Assembly (NCBI GenBank): GCA_048498515.1
Contig: JBEHXV010000009.1
Span: 1 to 64,000 of the forward strand
From: UBA4416 sp048498515
GTDB lineage: Bacteria > Bacteroidota > Bacteroidia > B-17B0 > Aurantibacillaceae
Direction: 5' to 3'
Length of the DNA: 64,000 nt
The position numbers and the translations under genes were made by a program. The number at the start of each line of letters is the position of its first letter. Position 1 is the stretch's first letter. Shown here one piece after another: positions 43,924-51,092 of the stretch. The notes below the pieces were generated by a model. That model did not search any database. It was given only the letters and a program-made list of their open reading frames with translations, and was not told the DNA's origin.

Positions 43924-46539
43924 TCAATTCAATTCCTGGCAAATTACCTTATTGCCGCTAACAACCAGCACATAAGTTTTCCCATTCTTATACAAATTAC
44001 TGATCAACGGTTTTTGAGTGGCATTTTGAATGGTAGATTGTACCTTGCCATCCATAGCGATCACATTTATTTTCTGCCCCGCCCTGTCAAATGCCAGGAT
44101 GTATTCATTGTCTGTTGTATTAGCTACCTGCGCGTTCTCGTAAACCGCCTGCTCATTGAACGATTCCAGGAGCTTACCCGAAAACAGGTCGTAAGCGTAC
44201 ACCGCTCCATCGCCAAACATCAACATGTCCATTTGCGTGTCATCGTCAATCAACGTAAATTCTGTTTTGAAATTTTTTAACTCATCTCCGATCTTGATGG
44301 CTTCTTTTTTATCGGCTAATGAAATTTTATCCAACAGGTTATTTTTATCATCCACATAAATAAGTTTTGTATTATCAAGGTTGTTTCCGCCTGACACATA
44401 AAAATTATCCAGATCCTCGGTAGTTTTATTTTTAAAATCAATTCTTCCTTCTCCCTTGCGGCTAAACACGTAAATGTTTCCTGTTACATCGGCAGTGATT
44501 AGGTAATCGCTTAAACCTACCTTTACATACTGAATTGGCATTTTTACTACCGCGTTGGTTTTCAGGGGAACAAAGCCCTCTGTTTTAACGCCATACAATG
44601 TGTAGTTGTATATTTTTTTATCGGCACAGGCAAAGTACAGGCGATACTCTTTGGTGTGCTCGTAATCCAGCAAGGTAATGTTGGATGTGATCTTTGCCGG
44701 CAGCTTTACCGGGTAGCCCTGCACATAATTGCCGTTCCTGTCAATTAAATGCAGGTAGTTTTCGGTATTGAATAATAACTGAAACTTCCCGTTCTTAAAA
44801 ATATCGACCGTATAAATTTGTGATAAGACCGGTTCGGGTAATTGCTTTTTCCAGAGCAAGCCACCTGTACAGCCTATGAGGTACAGGTTATTGTCATTAT
44901 CCTGGAAGCATAGTTCATTTTCCTGCGTTACATGATTGGTAAAGAGGTTTAGGGGACTAATGATGGATGAATCGGCTTCAAACTCCCAAAGCGTATTCGA
45001 CGAGGTGTTTGACTGATGTGAATTTTCGCGGGCATGAGCAAGGTTTAACCGCACTTGTAACTGCTCCTTATAATTTTTAACGCTTAGTGAGATGTGTGAA
45101 ACCGCTTTATCGGTTTGCATCAGTTCTTCCGAGTTCAACAGGGATTTTAATTTATATTGCTTTGTGTACTCCGCATTTTCATAATACAAATAATTGCATT
45201 CCTGCAAAAGGTTATCACCGGCATAGTCCATAAAAGCTGTGTTTTTGCCTAAGAACGCGCTCGTTGAAAGGCATTGCATGAAATAGGCCAGCGCTTTATC
45301 ATCCGAGAAAAAGAAAAGGGAGCCGTTTTGCATACAGGCAAACTGATTTGACTGCATAGAACCAAAAAATGAACACAAGTTCCGGTATTGTTCAACCATG
45401 CGGTAAACCGGCACCTCTGCACCGGCAATACTATCACTCATATAGCGAAGGTGCTGCTGGGCTTTTTCGGCATCCTTTATTTTTAAGGTGGTAATGGCGA
45501 ATTGAGCATTTTCAATTACATAATTACCACATATAATTTCAGCATCAATGTTCTCAAGCCATTCATTTTTTAAATCATACAAGGCGCTATCATTTAGCTC
45601 TTTCCAGGCAAGATCGTTTTTTTCTTTCAGCTCTTCCGCCTGCACCGCCTCAAGCCGGGTATAAAATAATTTCGCGTCGGGAACAGTAAGCCCTTTTAAT
45701 GAAGCCGGGTTGGTTGGAAGGTTCTCAAACTGACGAATGCTTGACTCTTCCTGGTTTCGTAACAGGTTAAAAAAAGAAAGACTGTCGGTAAGTGTATAAC
45801 CGTTAAAAGTTATGGCATTTAACTGAACCTCGGCATTAAAAAAAGATTGTTGTGTAAACAGGGACTTATCGAACAAATCGGCATAACGGTGATTGAAATA
45901 CACCTGGATGGGTTGAGCGCCGTTGATCTTTACTAATTCCTGGTAGGCTTTATCGGCCGCAATAGACTCTTCTTTCTTAAGGGCAATGCACTGCTCAATA
46001 AGTTTTGCCTGCGAGGATATATAAACAATTCCGTTCTTATAGCCAACCAGCCATTTTTGCTTGTTAATTACTAATGCATAGCTATCATACAGGCTGGCAG
46101 AAGGATCTTTTGCAAACGTTTTTTCGAAAAATTCAGTCACAACGGTTTCATTGCTTTTTTCTTTTAGCTTGAATTGGATAACACTGTTGAATGTCCCCGC
46201 GTTTTTCACAAAGCTCCAGTAGATCTTATTGCCTGAAACAACTTCCTTTATATCGGCATTTGTATTTACCAACGAATCGAGGTAAGAAATAACCTGGTGG
46301 GTACCCGATAAGGTTTGATTGGTCAATAAGGATTTCCAGATCAGGTTTTGCCGTGTTAGTTGCGTAATAAGCTCATGCACATTATTGGTTTCAATCACAC
46401 ACACACTGCTTGCAGGAATGTGTTCGATGATGCTTGCCCGGGGTTCTTTATTTTCACGCAATTTAAAATAACCCCAAACGGCAAAACACAATGATGCGAC
46501 AATAAATGCATAAAAGGCTATTTTCCTGAATAATTGCAC
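43924..46539 (-). CDS. Membrane-anchored periplasmic protein with C-terminal beta-propeller-like region
   Basis: An 871-residue protein with one N-terminal transmembrane helix (IAFYAFIVASLCFAVWGYF) and the rest outside the cytoplasm. Residues about 35-480 are alpha/beta, starting ASIIEHIPASSVCVIETNN, and recall DUF3352-type lipoprotein or membrane proteins. Residues about 530-871 contain repeated four-strand units (NELCFQDNDNNLYLIGCTGGLLWKKQL, DNLYLI/LHLIDRNGN), like a PQQ/WD-type propeller. No enzyme motif is visible. Start is GTG at 46537-46539. Stand-alone gene; unknown function, perhaps envelope assembly by analogy to BamB-type propellers (weak inference). Confidence 0.7.
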   Translation of the reverse strand: MQLFRKIAFYAFIVASLCFAVWGYFKLRENKEPRASIIEHIPASSVCVIETNNVHELITQLTRQNLIWKSLLTNQTLSGTHQVISYLDSLVNTNADIKEVVSGNKIYWSFVKNAGTFNSVIQFKLKEKSNETVVTEFFEKTFAKDPSASLYDSYALVINKQKWLVGYKNGIVYISSQAKLIEQCIALKKEESIAADKAYQELVKINGAQPIQVYFNHRYADLFDKSLFTQQSFFNAEVQLNAITFNGYTLTDSLSFFNLLRNQEESSIRQFENLPTNPASLKGLTVPDAKLFYTRLEAVQAEELKEKNDLAWKELNDSALYDLKNEWLENIDAEIICGNYVIENAQFAITTLKIKDAEKAQQHLRYMSDSIAGAEVPVYRMVEQYRNLCSFFGSMQSNQFACMQNGSLFFFSDDKALAYFMQCLSTSAFLGKNTAFMDYAGDNLLQECNYLYYENAEYTKQYKLKSLLNSEELMQTDKAVSHISLSVKNYKEQLQVRLNLAHARENSHQSNTSSNTLWEFEADSSIISPLNLFTNHVTQENELCFQDNDNNLYLIGCTGGLLWKKQLPEPVLSQIYTVDIFKNGKFQLLFNTENYLHLIDRNGNYVQGYPVKLPAKITSNITLLDYEHTKEYRLYFACADKKIYNYTLYGVKTEGFVPLKTNAVVKMPIQYVKVGLSDYLITADVTGNIYVFSRKGEGRIDFKNKTTEDLDNFYVSGGNNLDNTKLIYVDDKNNLLDKISLADKKEAIKIGDELKNFKTEFTLIDDDTQMDMLMFGDGAVYAYDLFSGKLLESFNEQAVYENAQVANTTDNEYILAFDRAGQKINVIAMDGKVQSTIQNATQKPLISNLYKNGKTYVLVVSGNKVICQELN

Positions 46540-46623
46540 AAACTAATGTACCTGTAAAAATAAGCGCCTTCGTTTGCGGGCCCACAGAGTTATTAAAGAC
46601 GCATTGTGAATTGAGCTATTAAA

Positions 46624-47580
46624 TTAAAAGGAAAGCTTATCCAGGTCATCCTGGCTGGTTATGCCGGCGCCAAATCGTTCTTTCCAATAACCAGCCAGGT
46701 AAAGCTGCTCACCTTGGCCGGGCGTAGGGATCAGTACCAGCTTTTGTTTTTGAAGAACATGCAGGTCCATGAGGGTACTGTAACCACTACGGCAAACTAC
46801 GGTACCTGCGGCTTGTATTAACCGGCTTAGTTGCCTGGCATCTGGCAAATCAATTATTTTTACATGAGGGGGTGCTGCACTTTCCATTGCTTTTTTTGTT
46901 CCCCTTGCGATAACAATCGTTTTATGAGCCGGCAAATTTTTCAAGAGGCCATTTTCCAATAAGCTCCGCTGGGGCTCGGGTCCCGAGAGCAGGCATAACA
47001 CATCAAAAGGAGCCATGGTTTCCTCTACATTTAAACGGCTTAGCGGGCCTATATACCTTACATTTTTTAAAGACCCTTTTTCAGATAGTTTTCCTGCCAG
47101 GGCGTCCTGTCCTTCATAGTCGGGAACCCAAACCTGGCTAAACCGCTCCATGTAACGCCTGTGGAGTTGATTTGCCAGTCCCGAAAACAAACCAGCCTGT
47201 ATGTGCAGCTGGTGAGTCATGTAAATACACTCAATACCAGGATTACTCATGCCGAAACGGTTATCGCTTATCACCACGTCAATACCGTGCGTTTTTACCA
47301 ATTCTTTTAATTGCTCTCTTTCTTTTTTAATCACGCGCAGTATCCTGCCTGAGTCTAAGAGCAACTTAAGCGGCAAGGGCAACGTTTTGGAATACGAAAT
47401 GGCATAAGGCTCCACTTCCACTTTTTTCAGGTCCGGAAATTCTTCATCAAAGATCAAAGCGGTGGTTTTGGTCACACCCAGTATCACGTGGTTGTCCTTC
47501 ATTAATTCCTTAATTAAGGGTACGCAACGCGTGGCATGACCAAGGCCCCAATCGAGCGGTGAAATGAATATGGTTTTATG
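46624..47580 (-). CDS. GT-B glycosyltransferase with lost start codon
   Basis: The first available ATG (47502) starts mid-domain: the 26 codons before it encode KTIFISPLDWGLGHATRCVP and LIKEL, the conserved N-terminus of a MurG-like GT-B family (nucleotide-sugar glycosyltransferase; later motifs CLLSGPEPQRSLLENGL and AAGTVVCRSGYSTLMDLHVL). No ATG, GTG or TTG lies between that segment and the in-frame stop at 47602-47604. Where the family has ATG AAA ACC, the minus strand reads CACCATAAAACC, exactly what deletion of the G of ATG would leave. So the gene is either inactive, started from a rare codon such as ATC at 47589, or affected by a base-calling error. It is divergent from uvrC. Confidence 0.75.
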   Translation of the reverse strand, partial: HKTIFISPLDWGLGHATRCVPLIKELMKDNHVILGVTKTTALIFDEEFPDLKKVEVEPYAISYSKTLPLPLKLLLDSGRILRVIKKEREQLKELVKTHGIDVVISDNRFGMSNPGIECIYMTHQLHIQAGLFSGLANQLHRRYMERFSQVWVPDYEGQDALAGKLSEKGSLKNVRYIGPLSRLNVEETMAPFDVLCLLSGPEPQRSLLENGLLKNLPAHKTIVIARGTKKAMESAAPPHVKIIDLPDARQLSRLIQAAGTVVCRSGYSTLMDLHVLQKQKLVLIPTPGQGEQLYLAGYWKERFGAGITSQDDLDKLSF

Positions 47581-47625
47581 GTGAAAGATGTTACAAATTA
47601 ACTAAAAAAATTGATGATTAAAATT

Positions 47626-47633
47626 TAACTTTG
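47626..47633 (+). promoter_or_regulatory. -7 promoter box of uvrC, almost abutting the start codon
   Basis: TAACTTTG, exact TAnnTTTG, only 4 bases before the GTG at 47638, which is the only start that fits the UvrC N-terminus. It implies a leaderless or near-leaderless message. Confidence 0.5.
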
Positions 47634-47637
47634 CCAT

Positions 47638-49461
47638 GTGTCAGAAGCATCTTCAGAACATATCCAGAGCATTTTAAAAACCCTGCCCGACACACCCGGT
47701 GTTTACCGTTATTACGATGCCGATAACAACCTGCTGTATGTTGGCAAGGCCAAGAACCTGAAAAAACGGGTTACTTCTTATTTTACCAAGGAGCACGACA
47801 CCTTTCGTCTCCGCATCATGGTGAAAAAGATCGCGGACATTAAAACCGTGAAAGTGGAAACCGAAATGGATGCGCTGATCCTGGAGAACAACCTCATTAA
47901 GAACCTTTCGCCAAAATACAATGTGAGTTTAAGGGATGATAAGACTTATCCCTGGATCGTTATTAAAAATGAGCGTTTTCCGCGGGTGTTTCATACCCGC
48001 CAATTAAAAAAAGAAGATACCGAATACTATGGCCCCTACCCTTCGGTTACTACCATGTTCATTTTACTCGACCTCATAAGGCAGTTATACCCTTTGCGTT
48101 CCTGCACTTACGATTTGAGTGAAGAAAACATTGAAAAGAAAAAATTTAAAGCCTGTATCGAATACCAGATAGGTAAGTGCAAAGCGCCCTGCGTAGGCTA
48201 TCAAAGTCTTGAAGATTACACCACCGGTATCGATCACATACGCAGGATCATTAAAGGCGATATTAATTTTGCCATTAAAGACCTGAAACGCTTAATGCAG
48301 TCCCATGCCGAAAAGCTTGAATTTGAACAGGCAGCCGCCAATAAAAAGAAAATAGAACTGCTCGAAAAATACCAGAGCAAATCCACCATTGTGCACCCTT
48401 CCATTACCGATACGGATGTGTTTGCCATTATCAGCGATGAAAAAACGGCTTACATTAATTTCTTTAAAGTCATGAATGGGACTATCATCCAGGCACAAAC
48501 CCTGGAACTGAAAAAGAAACTGGACGAGAGCGACGAGGAAATGCTGGTGTTTGCCATCAACGAGATCCGTACCCGTTACCGCTCCTTAAGCAAAGAAATT
48601 TTTGTTCCCTTTGAGCCCGAGTTGGTTTTTGAGAACGCGAAATATGTTGTGCCTAAGATTGGTGATAAAAAGCACTTGCTGGATCTTTGTTTCAGAAATG
48701 CTGAAGCTTATAAAAAGGAACGTGAAAAACAGCTTGCCCTGATTGATCCTGAGCGCCATACCGACCGCCTGATGCAGCAAATGATGAAGGACCTGCGCAT
48801 GAAAGAAGAGCCCCGCCGCATTGAAGGTTTTGATAACTCCAACATACAGGGAGAATATGCCGTAAGCGCCATGCCGGTGTTTATTGACGGGAAGCCCGCT
48901 AAAAAAGAATACCGTCACTTTAATGTAAAAACAGTAGTGGGGCCCGATGATTTTGCTACTATGGAGGAAGTGATCTTCCGGCGCTACTCCCGCGTGCTCG
49001 AAGAGAATTTGCCAATGCCTCAGCTCATTGTGATTGATGGGGGTAAAGGCCAGCTTGGCGCCGCGGTAATGAGTTTACGGAAATTAAACTTAATGGGACG
49101 GGTAACCGTTATTGGCATTGCCAAACGCCTGGAAGAAATTTATTTCCCGGGCGACCCGGTGCCTATGTATTTGGACAAGCGTTCGGAAACATTAAAGGTG
49201 ATACAGCACATCCGTGATGAGGCGCATCGCTTTGGCATTACCCATCACCGTAACAAACGCAGCCGCGAAACCTTTAAAACCGAACTTTCGGAAATAAAGG
49301 GTATTAGCGAAAAAACAGCCCAAAAACTGCTTACCGAATTAAAATCGGTCACACAAATAAAAGAAGCCACCCTGGCCGAACTAGCTGCCATTATTGGTAA
49401 CGCCAAAGCTAACCTGGTATATGAGTTCTTTAAGCAAAAGGAAAATGGTACTGCTTCTTAA
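47638..49461 (+). CDS. uvrC: Excinuclease ABC subunit C
   Basis: A 607-residue nucleotide-excision-repair nuclease that makes both incisions around a lesion bound by UvrB. GIY-YIG domain at about residues 17-95 (LPDTPGVYRYYD, LLYVGKAKNLKKRV), Cys-rich linker (CIEYQIGKCKAPCVGY), UVR motif near 205-235 (FEQAAANKKKIELLE), RNase H-like C-nuclease (IEGFDNSNIQGEYAVSAMPVF, VIDGGKGQLGAA, HRFGITHHRNKRS), and terminal helix-hairpin-helix repeats (LSEIKGISEKTAQKLL). Start is GTG. Confidence 0.97.
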   Translation: MSEASSEHIQSILKTLPDTPGVYRYYDADNNLLYVGKAKNLKKRVTSYFTKEHDTFRLRIMVKKIADIKTVKVETEMDALILENNLIKNLSPKYNVSLRDDKTYPWIVIKNERFPRVFHTRQLKKEDTEYYGPYPSVTTMFILLDLIRQLYPLRSCTYDLSEENIEKKKFKACIEYQIGKCKAPCVGYQSLEDYTTGIDHIRRIIKGDINFAIKDLKRLMQSHAEKLEFEQAAANKKKIELLEKYQSKSTIVHPSITDTDVFAIISDEKTAYINFFKVMNGTIIQAQTLELKKKLDESDEEMLVFAINEIRTRYRSLSKEIFVPFEPELVFENAKYVVPKIGDKKHLLDLCFRNAEAYKKEREKQLALIDPERHTDRLMQQMMKDLRMKEEPRRIEGFDNSNIQGEYAVSAMPVFIDGKPAKKEYRHFNVKTVVGPDDFATMEEVIFRRYSRVLEENLPMPQLIVIDGGKGQLGAAVMSLRKLNLMGRVTVIGIAKRLEEIYFPGDPVPMYLDKRSETLKVIQHIRDEAHRFGITHHRNKRSRETFKTELSEIKGISEKTAQKLLTELKSVTQIKEATLAELAAIIGNAKANLVYEFFKQKENGTAS

Positions 49462-49470
49462 CTTCGGCAT

Positions 49471-49571
49471 TTGTCAGTTCGAGTAGCGAAGCGTATCGAG
49501 AACTAATACTCTCCGATTCACTTCTCGTTACATACTTGCAAAGAACAGGCAAGTATTACTCGAAGTGACAA
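49471..49571. repeat. Long imperfect palindromic repeat, copy 2 (TTCGAGTAGCGAA type)
   Basis: Starts TTGTCAGTTCGAGTAGCGAA and ends ATTACTCGAAGTGACAA; arms pair as in the copy after purM (43810-43913), while the central part differs. Located immediately 3' of uvrC. Confidence 0.75.
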
Positions 49572-49600
49572 CAAACGCTTTTTATTTTAACTAAAACTTG

Positions 49601-49608
49601 TATCTTTG
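49601..49608 (+). promoter_or_regulatory. -7 promoter box of gmk, abutting the start codon
   Basis: TATCTTTG, exact TAnnTTTG, 3 bases before ATG at 49612. It also covers the alternative TTG start at 49606, so that start can be ruled out. A leaderless message is implied. Confidence 0.55.
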
Positions 49609-49611
49609 GCC

Positions 49612-50184
49612 ATGGTAAACGGCAAACTGGTCATATTTTCAGCTCCCTCTGGTTCGGGTAAAACCACCATTGTGAGGCATTTGCTAAAAACATTCCCCGA
49701 TCAGCTGGAGTTTTCCATTTCGGCAACCAGCAGGCCAAAACGTGGTGTGGAAGAGAATGGAAAAGATTACCATTACCTCTCGGTGGAGGAGTTCAAGCAA
49801 AAAATTGACAATAAGGAATTTTTAGAGTGGGAAGAAGTATATGCCGGCGTGCATTACGGTACTCTAAAAAGCGAGGTTGACCGCATTTGGGCCAAAGGCA
49901 AAAATGTGATCTTTGATATTGACGTGGAAGGCGGCTTAAACCTGAAAAAACAATTTGGCGATAAGGCCCTGGCTGTTTTTGTGATGCCACCAAGCATTAA
50001 AATATTGGAAGAGCGCCTTAACAGCCGCAGCACCGATACACCCGAAAGCATTGCCCGCCGGGTTGAAAAAGCCGAAAAAGAACTCAGAACCGCCGACCTG
50101 TTTGATACCTTTATTCTGAATGAGGTATTGGAAGAGGCTTTTATAAAAGCCGAAAAGGTGGTAAGCGAGTTTATTTCCAAGTAA
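49612..50184 (+). CDS. gmk: Guanylate kinase
   Basis: A 190-residue enzyme phosphorylating GMP to GDP. P-loop APSGSGKTT (about residues 10-18), GMP-binding SATSRPKRGVEENGKDYHYLS, EWEEVYAGVHYGT and IFDIDVEGGLNLKK, and the lid region LNSRSTDTPESIARRVEKA. ATG at 49612 gives MVNGKLVIFSAPSG, the usual start. Confidence 0.96.
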   Translation: MVNGKLVIFSAPSGSGKTTIVRHLLKTFPDQLEFSISATSRPKRGVEENGKDYHYLSVEEFKQKIDNKEFLEWEEVYAGVHYGTLKSEVDRIWAKGKNVIFDIDVEGGLNLKKQFGDKALAVFVMPPSIKILEERLNSRSTDTPESIARRVEKAEKELRTADLFDTFILNEVLEEAFIKAEKVVSEFISK

Positions 50185-50202
50185 TCCTATTTAATCCCAG
50201 CG

Positions 50203-50281
50203 TACCGTCACCCTGAACTTGTTTCAGGGTCTCGGCTATGAGATGCTGAAACAAGTTCAGCATGACCCTAAAGGTACGGTA
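50203..50281. repeat. 79-bp palindromic intergenic repeat (CTGAAACAAGTTCAG type)
   Basis: Begins TACCGT and ends ACGGTA; the halves CCCTGAACTTGTTTCAGGG and GCTGAAACAAGTTCAGC are each palindromic and also pair with each other. It lies 18 bases after the gmk stop. This kind of REP-like palindrome is common between Bacteroidota genes. Confidence 0.75.
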
Positions 50282-50419
50282 ACCTTCTTTTATTTAAAAT
50301 TTAAATAATTGATTTTCAATAATTTAAAAATAAATCCATTATTTTTCATCTTTTCCGGGTTACCATTTGGGCGTTCCGGTATCAATGTTCAAATAAACAA
50401 AACTTTAAAACTCAAAACA

Positions 50420-50662
50420 ATGACAAAATTATTTTCAATTATCGCTGTAGCAGTATTAGCTACTACTTTCGTTTCTTGTGGTCCTTCTGCTGAAGAAAAA
50501 GCTGCTATTGCTGAAAGAGAAGCTTTCGTAAAAGATTCTATCGCTAAAGCTTTAGAAACTAGCATTGAAAGCGCTATGACTGCTGAAACTGCTCCAGTTG
50601 ATTCAACTGCTGCTGCTGCAACTACTGAAACTGCTGCTCCAGCTGCTGAAGCAAAGCACTAA
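50420..50662 (+). CDS. Small Ala/Glu/Thr-rich lipoprotein
   Basis: An 80-residue lipoprotein precursor: MTKLFSIIAVAVLATTFVSCG with the lipobox Cys after TFVS, then a helical charged segment (EEKAAIAEREAFVKDSIAKALE) and an Ala/Thr/Pro-rich tail. The open frame extends 37 codons upstream, but those residues look non-coding, and the ATG at 50420 gives a perfect signal sequence. Codon choice is strikingly restricted (GCT for Ala, GAA for Glu, TCT/TCA for Ser), unlike neighbours, suggesting very high expression. Related to the next small lipoprotein. Function unknown; coiled-coil envelope filler or Lpp-like role is speculation. Confidence 0.8.
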   Translation: MTKLFSIIAVAVLATTFVSCGPSAEEKAAIAEREAFVKDSIAKALETSIESAMTAETAPVDSTAAAATTETAAPAAEAKH

Positions 50663-50689
50663 GAATTTGTGTTTAGTTAGTTAGGAAAG

Positions 50690-50720
50690 GTCCACGTATC
50701 GTTTGATGCGTGGGCTTTTT
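50690..50720 (+). terminator. Terminator after small lipoprotein
   Basis: GTCCACG pairs with CGTGGGC across a 12-base loop, then T5. Confidence 0.8.
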
Positions 50721-50868
50721 ATTTTGGCATACTAAACCTGACAGGTCTGATAACACATTTATGGCTCCCGATTTTACTTAAATTTCCTTAAACCATATCC
50801 TCAAATCCTTCCAATTGTACTATTACAATAAAAAATGATTACATTCGAAACATTATAAATCACATCCA

Positions 50869-51087
50869 ATGAAAAAAGTATTGATATCGCTTTCTGTTCT
50901 TGTAGTCGTTTTATCATTCACCCAATGCGGTCCGGCAGCCGAAGACCGTAACATCATGTATGCAAACGCACAACGCATAAGGGATTCTATTGCAAAAGAC
51001 ATTGACGATGCATTGGCAAAAGGCGCCATTCCGGGTACAGCTACCCTTGCCCCTGCCCCTGCCGATACAGCAAAAGCAGTTAAATAA
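50869..51087 (+). CDS. Small lipoprotein paralogous to the preceding one
   Basis: A 72-residue lipoprotein precursor (MKKVLISLSVLVVVLSFTQCG, lipobox FTQC). After the Cys it reads GPAAEDRNIMYANAQRIRDS, matching the GPSAEEKAAIAEREAFVKDS of the first lipoprotein, followed by IAKD/IAKA and an Ala/Pro/Thr tail. The two genes are thus diverged tandem copies. It lacks the restricted codon use of its neighbour. A sequence close to a -7 box (TACATTCG) lies about 25 bases upstream of the ATG. Confidence 0.75.
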   Translation: MKKVLISLSVLVVVLSFTQCGPAAEDRNIMYANAQRIRDSIAKDIDDALAKGAIPGTATLAPAPADTAKAVK

Positions 51088-51092
51088 TTTCC

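Noticed and set aside
50309..50419. N-terminal extension of the 80-aa lipoprotein
   Set aside because: Residues before the ATG at 50420 look non-coding, and only the internal start gives a lipoprotein signal.
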